This document shows positions 23,913-32,583 of a DNA stretch of 64,000 nucleotides, piece by piece; positions within the stretch are counted from its first letter, which is position 1, and each line of letters opens with the position of its first letter. Under the pieces are notes generated by a model. That model did no database searches, was not told where the DNA came from, and saw nothing but the letters and a program-made list of their open reading frames with translations. The stretch spans positions 5,722-69,721 of the forward strand of contig DAIRBY010000012.1 in assembly GCA_036796975.1 (NCBI GenBank). The letters run 5' to 3'. Source of the DNA: UBA8190 sp003453695. GTDB taxonomy: Bacteria > Actinomycetota > Acidimicrobiia > Acidimicrobiales > UBA8190. The position numbers were made by a program, and so were the translations under genes.

Positions 23913-24887
23913 ATGCGCACCCGACTCACCGACCTCCTCGGCGTCGACCACCCCGTGATGCTGGCCGGGATGGGCGGGGTCTCCTACCACCAGCTGGTGG
24001 CGGCGGTGTCGGAGGCGGGCGGCTTCGGCTGCCTGGGCGCCTCGACCATGTCCAACGACCGGATGGTCGCCGAGATGGCCGAGGTGCGCGCCCGCACCGA
24101 CAAGCCCTTCGGGGTCGACCTGCTCACCGCCATGCCCGCCGACATGGTCCAGCAGGTGGAGCTCGTCATCCAAGGCGGAGCATCGGTGTTCGTGGCGGGC
24201 CTGGGTGTGCCCACGCAGGTCGTCGACCTATGCCATCGCCACGGGCTGCTCGTGGTCAACATGTGCGGCAAGGTGGCGCACGCCCGACGAGCCGTCGACG
24301 CCGGCTGCGACATCGTGGTGGCCCAGGGAACCGAAGCAGGTGGCCACACCGGCCTCGTCGCCACCATGCCGTTGGTTCCCCAGATCGTCGACGCCGTCGG
24401 AGACCACGTGCCCGTGGTGGCCGCCGGCGGGATCTTCGACGGGCGGGGTCTGGCCGCCGCCCTGGCGCTGGGCGCGGAGGGGGTGTGGGTGGGCACACGG
24501 TTCATCGCCACGCCCGAGGCGCGCTCGGTGCTCGGGTACAAAGACGCCCTTCTTCGGTCCGCCGAGGACGGCACCGTCATCAGCCGGGCCTACTCGGGCA
24601 AGACCATGCGGGTGGTGCGCAACGAATACACCCGGTTCTTCGAAGAGCACAGCGACGACCTTCAGCCCTTCCCCGTCCAGCTGGGACGCTCCATCGGCGA
24701 CAAGGCGTTCCACTTGGGCGGCGACGAGAACACCGCCGACGTCGACACGTCACTCGAGTGCTATCCGGCCGGCCAGGGCGTGGGCGGCATCGGGGAGCTC
24801 GTTCCGGCCGCCGAGCTGGTTCACCGTTTCGTCACGGAAGCCGAAGCGGCGATGGCCAGAGTCGACGACATGACGGTGCGCGCCTGA
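23913..24887 (+). CDS. Nitronate monooxygenase / NPD-family FMN enzyme
   Basis: 324 residues of the 2-nitropropane dioxygenase TIM-barrel family: N-terminal HPVMLAGMGGVS, the AQGTEAGGHTG segment with the conserved His near 145, and the FMN phosphate site AAGGIFDGRGLAAALALGAEGVWVGTRF. Oxidises alkyl nitronates in characterised members; many homologues in lipid-catabolic clusters have unknown true substrates. First gene after the shared 20-bp operator, with ribosome-binding GGGAGAGGG. It likely heads a unit with the hydrolase and alcohol dehydrogenase behind it. Confidence 0.87.
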   Translation: MRTRLTDLLGVDHPVMLAGMGGVSYHQLVAAVSEAGGFGCLGASTMSNDRMVAEMAEVRARTDKPFGVDLLTAMPADMVQQVELVIQGGASVFVAGLGVPTQVVDLCHRHGLLVVNMCGKVAHARRAVDAGCDIVVAQGTEAGGHTGLVATMPLVPQIVDAVGDHVPVVAAGGIFDGRGLAAALALGAEGVWVGTRFIATPEARSVLGYKDALLRSAEDGTVISRAYSGKTMRVVRNEYTRFFEEHSDDLQPFPVQLGRSIGDKAFHLGGDENTADVDTSLECYPAGQGVGGIGELVPAAELVHRFVTEAEAAMARVDDMTVRA

Positions 24888-24914
24888 AGACGCAGTTCGA
24901 CCAACGTCGGGGGG

Positions 24915-24920
24915 TAGGCT
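24915..24920 (+). promoter_or_regulatory. -10 element TAGGCT
   Basis: TAGGCT ten bases before the GTG at 24931, in the 43-base gap after the NPD-family gene. It suggests the hydrolase has its own leaderless-type promoter in addition to read-through. Confidence 0.35.
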
Positions 24921-24930
24921 CGACACCGAC

Positions 24931-25989
24931 GTGAAGCGCGCCGCTTCCCCTTCAGGTCGCTCCACCTCAACGTCCGTCGCGGACGGCGGATTGCTCCCGT
25001 GGTCGTGGGGACGGCGCCGAGGCTCGCCTCCGGTGCGCATGGTCCCTGAGCGGGCCGTCGTCGACGGGCGGCGCGTGCGCTTCGCCGTCTCCGACAACGA
25101 GGACGCAGCCGGGCCCGAGGGGCCGGGCTCGTCCCCGATCTGGGCGGTGAACGTGCACGGGTACTTCGCCGGCGGGGGGATGTACTGGCGCGAGAGCAGC
25201 CACCTGGCCTCCACCTTCGGCTGGCGCATGGTCAACCCCAGCCTGCCCGGCTTCGCCGGCAGCGACCCCCTGCCGTGGGAGAAGGTCAACATCAGGGAGA
25301 TCACCGCCCAGGTGGCCGCCCTGCTCGACCTGCTCGGCGTGGAGCGCACGCTGTTCCTCGGGCACTCCATGGGCGGGGCCGTGGCCGTCCAATTCGCCGT
25401 CGACCATCCCGAGCGCACCTTGGGCATCGTCTACCGCGACGGCGCCGCCACTCCGGCCTGGCGCGACCGGCACGGCCCCATCGTGCGCCTCCTCGGCCCG
25501 ATGCTGCCGGACGTGGCGTCGGTGACGGAGCTCATGGCGGCGGCGGTGCTCGATTCGCCCGACCTCCTCATCGGCCGGCGACTCTCCTCGACCATGCGGG
25601 GGCTGTGGCCCGACGCCAGGCGCAACATCCGGGCCATGGGCCGGACCTTGCCCGTCGGCGCCATGCTCATGACCATCGACATGCGCGACGAGCTGGCCCA
25701 GGTGGTGCGGGCCGGCGTGCCCGTGTTCGGGGTGTGGGGCTGCTTCGACCGCATCTGCACCCCCGCCACCGCCGAGGAGTTCACCGCGGTCACGGGCTTG
25801 GACGTGCAGTGGGTGCCGGGCGGCCATTCCTGGATGCTGCCGCGGCCTCAGGGCCAGGCCGACGTCCTGCGCTATCTGGCCTCGGGACGGCGCTTCCTCG
25901 ACGACGTGGCGGAGCGGCGGCGGCGACTGCTCGCCCTCGACACGCCCGCAGGCGCCCGTGCCACCATGCGCGTCCTGCAGGCACCATGA
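24931..25989 (+). CDS. Alpha/beta hydrolase
   Basis: 352 residues. The nucleophile elbow is GHSMGG (Ser about 149), the oxyanion region HGYFAGGGMYWRE near 75, and the catalytic His probably in PGGHSWMLP near 302 with an Asp in WGCFDRI. No signal peptide. The first about 35 residues are Ser/Arg-rich, so an internal start near MVPERAVVDGRRV is possible. Its stop overlaps the ATG of the alcohol dehydrogenase gene (ATGA). Likely an esterase, lipase or epoxide-hydrolase-like enzyme; substrate unknown. Confidence 0.82.
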   Translation: MKRAASPSGRSTSTSVADGGLLPWSWGRRRGSPPVRMVPERAVVDGRRVRFAVSDNEDAAGPEGPGSSPIWAVNVHGYFAGGGMYWRESSHLASTFGWRMVNPSLPGFAGSDPLPWEKVNIREITAQVAALLDLLGVERTLFLGHSMGGAVAVQFAVDHPERTLGIVYRDGAATPAWRDRHGPIVRLLGPMLPDVASVTELMAAAVLDSPDLLIGRRLSSTMRGLWPDARRNIRAMGRTLPVGAMLMTIDMRDELAQVVRAGVPVFGVWGCFDRICTPATAEEFTAVTGLDVQWVPGGHSWMLPRPQGQADVLRYLASGRRFLDDVAERRRRLLALDTPAGARATMRVLQAP

Positions 25990-27131
25990 TCGGACGGCCC
26001 GGGCGCGGCGAGAGCGCGCAGGGCGACGCCCTCGTGCTCGAGTCCCCCCGCCGGCTGGTGCGCACGACGCTCGAGGTGCCCGGCGTGGGGCCCGACGACG
26101 CCCTGCTCAAGGTGGAGGCGTGCGGGCTGTGCGGCACCGACCACGAGCAGTTCACCGGGCACCTCCCCGCCGGCTTCGCCTTCGTCCCCGGCCACGAGAC
26201 GGTGGGGACGATCGAGGCGCTGGGGGTGCGCGCCGCCGGGCGATGGGGAGTGGAGGTGGGAGACCGGGTGGCGGTCGAGGTGTTCCAGTCGTGCCGGGTG
26301 TGCGGCCCCTGCCTGGCCGGTGACTATCGCCGCTGCGCCGTGCACGGCATCAGCGACATGTACGGCTTCGTCCCCGTGGAAAAGTCACCGGGGCTGTGGG
26401 GCGGGTACGCCCAGTACCAGTACCTGAGCCCCGACACGTTGCTCCACCGCGTGCCGGCAGGACTCGACCCCGTGCTGGCCACCGTGTTCAATCCCCTAGG
26501 CGCCGGCGTCCGGTGGGCCGTCACCCTGCCGGGAACGGGGCCGGGCGACGTCGTGTGTGTCCTCGGGCCGGGGATCCGCGGCCTTGCCGCCGTGGCCGCC
26601 GCCAAAGACGCCGGCGCCGCCACCGTCCTCGTCACCGGACTCGGGAAGCGGGACGCGCAGCGTCTGAGCCTGGCCAAGCGCTTCGGTGCCGACCTGGTGG
26701 TCGACGTGGAGGCCGAGGACGCCGTCTCCGTGCTCACCAAGGCGGTGGGTCGACTGGCCGACGTCGTCGTGGACGTCACGGCCAAGGCGCCTGCCGCGCT
26801 GGGCCAGGCCGTGTCGCTGGCCCGTCCCGGCGGCACTGTCGTGGTGGCCGGGACACGCGGCTCGGCGGAGACCCCGGGGTTCTGGCCGGACCACATCGTG
26901 TACAAGGAGCTGCGCATCCTGGGCGCGCTCGGCGTCGACGCCGCCGCCTACCGCCAAGCGCTCAGCATGCTGGCATCGGGCCGCTACCCCTTCGCAGAGC
27001 TGCCCCGCCGCCGAGTGGGCCTGGACGCCGTCGCCGAGCTGCTCGCCGACATGGCGGGAGAGGGCGAGCACGACGCCCCCGTGCACGGGGTGGTGGAGCC
27101 GTGGCGAGACGACGCCTCCGAGAGCGCGTGA
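25986..27131 (+). CDS. Zinc-dependent alcohol dehydrogenase (MDR family)
   Basis: 381 residues. Catalytic zinc ligands Cys49 (GLCGTD) and His70-Glu71 (PGHETVG), and the structural zinc cluster Cys103, 106, 109 and 117 are all present. The nucleotide-binding loop departs from GxGxxG (VLGPGIRGLAAV). It should interconvert an alcohol and aldehyde with NAD(P). ATG start overlaps the hydrolase stop. With the aldehyde dehydrogenase (32584) and GMC oxidase (28901) it gives the locus a full alcohol-to-acid capacity. Confidence 0.9.
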   Translation: MIGRPGRGESAQGDALVLESPRRLVRTTLEVPGVGPDDALLKVEACGLCGTDHEQFTGHLPAGFAFVPGHETVGTIEALGVRAAGRWGVEVGDRVAVEVFQSCRVCGPCLAGDYRRCAVHGISDMYGFVPVEKSPGLWGGYAQYQYLSPDTLLHRVPAGLDPVLATVFNPLGAGVRWAVTLPGTGPGDVVCVLGPGIRGLAAVAAAKDAGAATVLVTGLGKRDAQRLSLAKRFGADLVVDVEAEDAVSVLTKAVGRLADVVVDVTAKAPAALGQAVSLARPGGTVVVAGTRGSAETPGFWPDHIVYKELRILGALGVDAAAYRQALSMLASGRYPFAELPRRRVGLDAVAELLADMAGEGEHDAPVHGVVEPWRDDASESA

Positions 27132-27135
27132 CCGT

Positions 27136-27591
27136 TCAGACGATCCGGTAGGTCTGCACGCCGTGGGCCACCACGGACCCCGCCGCGTCGGTGGCGGTGA
27201 TCTCGATGAAGGTGAGCTCCTTGCCGCGCCGCACCACGCGTCCGTGACAGACCAAGTCGCTCTGCTTGGCCGCCCCCACGTACTGAAGCGACATAGCCAC
27301 GGTGGAGGCGCGCACTCCCTTGTTGAAGTCGTGGTTGGACCACGCCGCCGCGGCACCGGCGGTGTCGAGGGCGGCCGCCACCACCCCGCCGTGATAGTAG
27401 GTGCCGTCGTTGGTCAACTCGGGCCTGAAGGTGAGGCGCATGACGACGTCGTCGGGCTCGTAGCGCTCGAAGTGCAGGCCCAGCCACGAGAGATAGGGCG
27501 TGGCCAGCATGGTCTCGGGCACCGCCTGGCGCATGGCCTGCTGCTGCTGCTCGGACAGGCCCCCCTCGGTGCCCGTCCCGCTGGTCGCCAT
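27136..27591 (-). CDS. PaaI-type hot-dog acyl-CoA thioesterase
   Basis: 151 residues of a single hot-dog fold with YYHGGVVAAALDTAGA, the HGG...D motif of PaaI/YdiI-like thioesterases, and C-terminal strands ELTFIEITATDAAGSVVAHG. Expected to hydrolyse acyl- or aroyl-CoA thioesters. It is a single-gene minus unit between the alcohol dehydrogenase tail and the second copy of the shared operator, which lies 27 bases before its ATG in the same orientation as at the NPD-family gene. Confidence 0.9.
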   Translation of the reverse strand: MATSGTGTEGGLSEQQQQAMRQAVPETMLATPYLSWLGLHFERYEPDDVVMRLTFRPELTNDGTYYHGGVVAAALDTAGAAAAWSNHDFNKGVRASTVAMSLQYVGAAKQSDLVCHGRVVRRGKELTFIEITATDAAGSVVAHGVQTYRIV

Positions 27592-27618
27592 GGATGGCCT
27601 CCCCTACACTGGCGCTGC

Positions 27619-27638
27619 TGATTGACGAATCAGTTTAC
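27619..27638 (-). promoter_or_regulatory. Shared promoter/operator, copy 2
   Basis: The reverse complement of the site at 23877-23896, 20 of 20 bases identical, with the TGATT-n4-AATCA palindrome at 27619-27632. It lies between the thioesterase gene (minus) and the acyl-CoA dehydrogenase gene (plus, 27672), so one bound protein could govern both. Confidence 0.65.
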
Positions 27639-27671
27639 CGGTGTCCCCCACGAGCCCCGGAGGCGCGACCG

Positions 27672-28925
27672 ATGCGGTGGCAGATCGAGGACGCACCGGC
27701 CCAGCGCCGATTCCGTGACGAGTTCCGGTCGTGGCTGGCCGACGCGCTGCCCGCCGGCTGGGTGGACGCCGTCGCCGCCGGCGACGACGGGACGCTCGAG
27801 AAGCTGAGGGCGGCATCGGGCTTCAACCCGTTCGCCTGGCAGGGGACCATCGGACGCAGCCCCTACGCGGCGCCGCTGTGGCCCAAGGCATACGGCGGGA
27901 TGTCGGGTGAGGTGTGGATGCAACAGGTGATCCGCTCGGAGCTGCAGCGCCATCGCCTGCCCACCGTGTCGATCAACCTGCTCGGCGTGGGGCTGGCCGG
28001 GCCCACCCTCATCGACCACGGTACCGAGGAGCAGAAGGAGCGCTACCTGCGCAAGATCCTCTCGGCCGAGGAGATCTGGTGCCAGCTGTTCAGCGAGCCC
28101 GGCTCGGGGTCCGACCTGGCGTCGCTGTCCACCCGGGCGGTGCGCGACGGGGACGAGTGGGTGGTGAACGGTCAGAAGGTATGGACCACCATCGCCCAGT
28201 TCGCCACGTTCGGCATGCTCTTGGCCCGCACGGACCCGGAGGCAGCCAAGCACGAAGGGCTCACCTACTTCATCGTGGAGATGAAGGCGCCCGGCGTGGA
28301 GGTGCGCCCGCTCAAGCAGCTGACCGGGTCGTCGGAGTTCAACGAGGTGTTCTTCTCCGACGTGCGCATCCCGGACCGGAACCGGGTGGGAGCGGTGGGC
28401 GACGGATGGCGGTGCGCCCGCACCACCTTGATGAACGAGCGCGTGGCGCTGGCGGGCGTGTCGCTCGATCCGGTTTCGTTCATGGGAGGCGTCCGGCGCG
28501 ACCCGTGGACGAACTATGTGGAGAGCATCCCCCACCGCAGCGACCCCGTCGTACGCCAGCGCCTGGCGCAGTTCTACATCGAGTCCCAGGTGAAGGAGAT
28601 CACGGCCTTCCGAGCCAACTCCGCCCGCTTGCGCGGGGACCAGCCCGGCCCCGAGGGGGCGGTGAACAAGGTGTTCAACGCCGAGTACAACCAGCGCCGA
28701 TCCAGCTTCGCCGTGGACGCCAACGGCCTCGGTGCGGTGGCCTGGATGCCCGGCGACAGCGGGCCCGAGGCCCGGGCCCAGACCTTCCTGCGGGCGCGGG
28801 CCAACACCATCGAAGGCGGAACCTCAGAGGTCCTGCGCAACCAGATGGCAGAACGCATCCTCGGGTTGCCACGCGACGTCGAGGTGGACAAAGGCGTGCC
28901 GTGGAGCGAGGTTCGACACAACTGA
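27672..28925 (+). CDS. Acyl-CoA dehydrogenase
   Basis: 417 residues starting MRWQIEDAPAQRRFRDEFR; GGAGG stands nine bases before this ATG. FSEPGSGSDLASLSTRA, NGQKVWTTIAQFATFG and the C-terminal TIEGGTSEVLRNQMAERILGLP are intact, so it should be an active FAD dehydrogenase. Similar throughout to the 10437 protein, suggesting paralogues. First gene of a plus-strand run whose next member, the GMC oxidase, overlaps its end by 25 bases. Confidence 0.9.
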   Translation: MRWQIEDAPAQRRFRDEFRSWLADALPAGWVDAVAAGDDGTLEKLRAASGFNPFAWQGTIGRSPYAAPLWPKAYGGMSGEVWMQQVIRSELQRHRLPTVSINLLGVGLAGPTLIDHGTEEQKERYLRKILSAEEIWCQLFSEPGSGSDLASLSTRAVRDGDEWVVNGQKVWTTIAQFATFGMLLARTDPEAAKHEGLTYFIVEMKAPGVEVRPLKQLTGSSEFNEVFFSDVRIPDRNRVGAVGDGWRCARTTLMNERVALAGVSLDPVSFMGGVRRDPWTNYVESIPHRSDPVVRQRLAQFYIESQVKEITAFRANSARLRGDQPGPEGAVNKVFNAEYNQRRSSFAVDANGLGAVAWMPGDSGPEARAQTFLRARANTIEGGTSEVLRNQMAERILGLPRDVEVDKGVPWSEVRHN

Positions 28926-30841
28926 CGGGTGTCCGGGCCCGAGCGCTGACCGGGCTGTGCGCCACACTCCTTCCTGCCGAGAACGGCGGGCCGGATCCGG
29001 CGGGACTGTCGGCGGCACTGTCGGACTTCCTGGCGCGCCAGCCGGCGCCGGTCACCGGTGCTGCGGTGGGAGGAGCCCTCGCCCTCGAGGTGTGCTCGCT
29101 GGTGAGCTCCGGGCGCGTCCTGTCGCGGCGCACCGCCGAAGAGCGCGCCGCCCTGTGGCGGTCGTTGCACGGGGTCGGGCCCGTCGGCCTGGGCCTGGAC
29201 GGGCTCAAGGCGCTGGTCCTGTTGGTGCACGGGTCGCGTGCGGCTTCCGCCCTGGTGGCCGCCGCCGCCAACGCCGGGCCGCCGGCCCGCCCCGACGCCG
29301 AGCTCCGGGTGACCTCGTCGTCGCACTGGCCCAGCTGGAGCCGGGTCGACGTGGCCGTGGTCGGGTCAGGGGCGGGAGGAGCGGTGACCGCCCGCACGCT
29401 GGCCCGCGCCGGGATGTCGGTGCTCGTGCTCGAAGAGGGGCGCCGCCACGGCGTCGAGGAGTTCCGGAGCACCGCGCCACTCGAGCGATTCGCCGGGCTC
29501 TATCGCGACGGCGGCGCCACCGCCGCCTTGGGACGGCCGCCGGTGATGCTGCCCGTCGGGCGAGGCGTGGGGGGGACGACCCTGGTCAACTCGGGCACCT
29601 GCTATCGCACCCCCGAGCCGGTGCTCGAGCGGTGGCGGGACCAGGCCGGGCTGGACTGGGCCGATCCCTCCCACTTCGACGCCGCTCTCGACGAGGTGTG
29701 GGAGATGCTCCAGGTCGGCGCCGTGCCCGCCGCCGTCATGGGACGCAACGGGGCCCTGGCCCTGGCGGGCGCCGACACGCTCGGCTGGCGCGCCGGTCCG
29801 CTCATGCGCAACGCCCCGGGATGCGGGGGGTGCTGTCAGTGCGCCATCGGCTGCCCCCGCAACGCCAAGTTCGGGGTCCACCTGAACGCCCTCCCCGACG
29901 CCTGCGCGGCGGGAGCGCAGATCCTCTCCGATGCCAGAGTCGAGCGCGTGGTGGTGGAGCGGGGCCGAGCCACCGGGGTGCTGGCGCGCCGTCGGGACGG
30001 GACACTGTTCACGGTGCGGGCCGACGCCGCCGTGGTGGTGAGCGCCGGGGCGACCGAGACTCCTCCCCTCCTGCGCCGCAGCCGGCTCGGCGGCCATCCG
30101 TACCTGGGTCGCAACCTGGCCGTGCATCCCGCCGTCGGGGTGTCGGGCCGCTTCGAGGAGCCCGTGGTGGCATGGCAGGGCGTCCTGCAGAGCGCGGCGG
30201 TCGAGGAGTTCCACCAGTCGGACGGGATCCTGATCGAGGCCACCGCCACCCCGCCCGGGATGGGGACGATGGAGCTGCCCGGGGTGGGGCCGGGGCTGCT
30301 GCGAGAGCTGGAGGGCGCAGAGCACCTGGCGTCGCTCGGAGCCATGGTGGCCGACCGGCCGGTGGGGCGCGTGCACGGGCGCCGGCGCCCGCTGCTCCGC
30401 TACGACCTGGACCGGGCCGACGGGCGGCGTCTCGTCCGCGCCGTCGGCATCATGGGACGGATCCTGTTCGCAGCCGGCGCCACCGAGGTCCTGACCGGCA
30501 TCCCCGCCATGCCCCGGGTGCGGTCGACCGACGAGCTCGACCACGCCGTGGCCCTGGCCGACCCCCGGCGCATGCACGTGGCCGCCTTCCACCCCTGCGG
30601 CACCGCCGCCGCCGGTGCCGACGCCCGTCGCTTTCCGTTGCGACCCGACGGAGCGCTGCGCGGTGTCGAGCGGCTGTGGGTGATGGACGCCTCCACCCTG
30701 CCGGGCTGCGCCGAGGTGAATCCACAGGTGACGATCATGGCCGTGGCCCTGGCCCTGTCGGGGCGCCTCGCCGCCCGGCTGGGCGCGTCGGACGCGGCCG
30801 GCGACGATGCGCCCGCCGTCGCGGCCACGGTGCAGGCGTGA
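28901..30841 (+). CDS. GMC oxidase with fused small-subunit-like N-domain (long-chain alcohol oxidase-like)
   Basis: 646 residues. Residues 1-130 (LTGLCATLLPAENGG... then SDFLARQPAP) resemble the gluconate-dehydrogenase subunit 3 / FAO N-terminal domain, followed by a GMC core with FAD loop VVGSGAGGAVTA at 153-164. A Cys-rich CGGCCQCAIGC segment (about 307-317) may bind an Fe-S cluster. The C-terminal catalytic pair is complete: His in FHPCGTAAAG and Asn in EVNPQVTIM. Closest functional idea is a long-chain alcohol oxidase, feeding aldehyde to the ALDH at 32584. GTG start inside the preceding gene; ferritin-like gene 26 bases downstream. Confidence 0.85.
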   Translation: MERGSTQLTGVRARALTGLCATLLPAENGGPDPAGLSAALSDFLARQPAPVTGAAVGGALALEVCSLVSSGRVLSRRTAEERAALWRSLHGVGPVGLGLDGLKALVLLVHGSRAASALVAAAANAGPPARPDAELRVTSSSHWPSWSRVDVAVVGSGAGGAVTARTLARAGMSVLVLEEGRRHGVEEFRSTAPLERFAGLYRDGGATAALGRPPVMLPVGRGVGGTTLVNSGTCYRTPEPVLERWRDQAGLDWADPSHFDAALDEVWEMLQVGAVPAAVMGRNGALALAGADTLGWRAGPLMRNAPGCGGCCQCAIGCPRNAKFGVHLNALPDACAAGAQILSDARVERVVVERGRATGVLARRRDGTLFTVRADAAVVVSAGATETPPLLRRSRLGGHPYLGRNLAVHPAVGVSGRFEEPVVAWQGVLQSAAVEEFHQSDGILIEATATPPGMGTMELPGVGPGLLRELEGAEHLASLGAMVADRPVGRVHGRRRPLLRYDLDRADGRRLVRAVGIMGRILFAAGATEVLTGIPAMPRVRSTDELDHAVALADPRRMHVAAFHPCGTAAAGADARRFPLRPDGALRGVERLWVMDASTLPGCAEVNPQVTIMAVALALSGRLAARLGASDAAGDDAPAVAATVQA

Positions 30842-30867
30842 CGGGCGTCCCCCCGGAAAGGAGCGTC

Positions 30868-31530
30868 ATGGCCGACACCGCCCTCATCTCGGTGCTGGGC
30901 GCCATCGCCTACGGCGAGCAGAAGGCGCACGACAAGGCGGCGGAGCGAGCCGCCGCAGCCACCGACGAGTGTGAAAGGCGCGTGTGGCGCACCATCGCCG
31001 CCGAAGAGCTGCGCCACCACCGCGGCTTCGTGCGGCGGCTGCGGGCCCTGGGCGCCGACCCCGAGCGCGCCATGGCGCCGTTCCGGCCGGCGCTCGACCG
31101 CTTCCACGACCGTCCCCCCGACGACGACGCACTGCGCGCCGCGGTGGCCGACTTCCTGGGCGAGGGCATCGCCACCGACCTGCTGGTGTGGCTGCGCCGG
31201 GTGGTGGACGAGGAGACGGCCGCCTTCGTGGACACGGTCCTCGCCGACGAAGCCGGACACGAGGCACGGGCCGCCGCCGAGCTGCGCCGGTTGGTACGCG
31301 CCTCCCCGTGGGGACCGTGGCGGGCGGCGACCGGTGCCCGCACCATGCTCGTGCGCATGGCCGAGAGCGGCCCTGCCACCGGGCTCCCGCTGGCGGCCTT
31401 CTTGCGGGTGGGCCGCGGGCCCGAGCTGGTGGCCTCGCTGTCGGCAGGCTTCGTGCGCCGACTCCACCGGATGGGGGTGGGACCGCTGGCCCTCGTGCAC
31501 CGCCTCGATGTCCGGCGGGCGGCGACGTGA
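30868..31530 (+). CDS. Ferritin-like diiron protein, unknown function
   Basis: 220 residues, mostly helical. Four candidate ligand sites in helix order, Glu in YGEQKAHDKA, ExxH in EELRHHRGF, Glu in VVDEETAAF and ExxH in DEAGHEAR, give the E...ExxH...E...ExxH pattern of diiron four-helix bundles such as MiaE-like oxygenases or rubrerythrin relatives. The C-terminal about 70 residues are more hydrophobic. Start ATG behind AAAGGAGCG. It may oxygenate a substrate of the cluster or protect against peroxide released by the GMC oxidase (both inference). Its stop overlaps the next start (GTGA). Confidence 0.75.
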   Translation: MADTALISVLGAIAYGEQKAHDKAAERAAAATDECERRVWRTIAAEELRHHRGFVRRLRALGADPERAMAPFRPALDRFHDRPPDDDALRAAVADFLGEGIATDLLVWLRRVVDEETAAFVDTVLADEAGHEARAAAELRRLVRASPWGPWRAATGARTMLVRMAESGPATGLPLAAFLRVGRGPELVASLSAGFVRRLHRMGVGPLALVHRLDVRRAAT

Positions 31531-32504
31531 GCCTGCTCTCACCCCGCTGGCACGGGGCGCCGGGCCGGCTCGAGGTGGTGTACGCCACGGTGTCGGACCC
31601 GGGACGCGGGCTGGGCCTGTGGGTGCACCACGAACTGCTGTCGCCGCTCGAGGGCGAGGCCGTCTCCCACGGATGGGTGGCGCTGTTCCGCCCTCCGACG
31701 CCGCCCGTCCTCGAGCGCTTCGGCCCGCAGCCCGCTCCCGTCTCCACCGCACCCCGTCATGGGGGCGACGGTGACGAGAACGGGTCGGCGACAGCGGGGG
31801 GTTGGCCGGCGGCCGGCGACGCCGTGCTCGAGCCACCGGCGATGCGCGGCAAGGCGGGGGCGCTGTCATGGGACCTCTCCTGGGATGAGCCCGACGCGGC
31901 ACCGCTCTTCACCTTCCCGTCGTGGGCCTGGGAGCGCGAGGTCCTCCCCGGAGCGCAGATCGTGCCCGTGCCCACCGCCGTCTTCAGCGGGACGGTGGCA
32001 GTGGAAGGGACGGCCGTGGCCCTCTCCCCCGAGGCCCGGGGAGGGGTGGCCCACATCTACGGACACGGAAACGCCGAGCGGTGGGGATGGCTGCACGCCG
32101 AGCTCGGCGACGGAGACGTGCTCGAAGTGGTGGCAGCCACCAGCCGCCGTCCCGGGTTGGACCGCCTGCCCCCCATGCCCTTCGTCCAAGTGCGCCTCGC
32201 CGCAAAGGACTGGCCCCGTGACCCCCTGGCGGCGGCGCCGCTGCTGCGCGCCCGGCTGGGTCTGCCCCACTGGAGCGTGCGGGGGACGGTGGGTCGCTGG
32301 CGCCTGCGGGTGGAGGTGGACATCCCCGCCGACCAGGCGGTGACGCTCGACTACCGGGACCCCGACGGCGCCGGCGCCACGTGTACCAACAGCGAGGTCG
32401 CCGACGCCGACGTGGTGCTCGAGCACCGACGTTCCCGTTGGGAGACGGAAGCCACCTGGCGCCTCAGGGGCACCGCCCACGCCGAGATCGGCTCCCGGCC
32501 GTGA
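31527..32504 (+). CDS. Unknown protein, lipocalin-like (AttH/CrtC or tocopherol-cyclase type?)
   Basis: 325 residues without signal peptide or membrane helices, many tryptophans and a beta-strand pattern in two halves. Segments such as GLWVHHELLSP, LSWDLSWDEP and HIYGHGNAERWGWLHAEL recall the two-lobed lipocalin fold of AttH, carotenoid hydratase CrtC and tocopherol cyclase, but I cannot name the family with certainty. Coupled by a four-base overlap to the ferritin-like gene, so the two proteins probably work on the same hydrophobic substrate. Confidence 0.65.
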   Translation: MSLLSPRWHGAPGRLEVVYATVSDPGRGLGLWVHHELLSPLEGEAVSHGWVALFRPPTPPVLERFGPQPAPVSTAPRHGGDGDENGSATAGGWPAAGDAVLEPPAMRGKAGALSWDLSWDEPDAAPLFTFPSWAWEREVLPGAQIVPVPTAVFSGTVAVEGTAVALSPEARGGVAHIYGHGNAERWGWLHAELGDGDVLEVVAATSRRPGLDRLPPMPFVQVRLAAKDWPRDPLAAAPLLRARLGLPHWSVRGTVGRWRLRVEVDIPADQAVTLDYRDPDGAGATCTNSEVADADVVLEHRRSRWETEATWRLRGTAHAEIGSRP

Positions 32505-32583
32505 AGCGGCACGGGAGAGCCGTTTTGACGCGGCGAGCCGAGGACACGCGAAGGTGAGGGAGAGGGAGGAAAGAAGGCACGCC

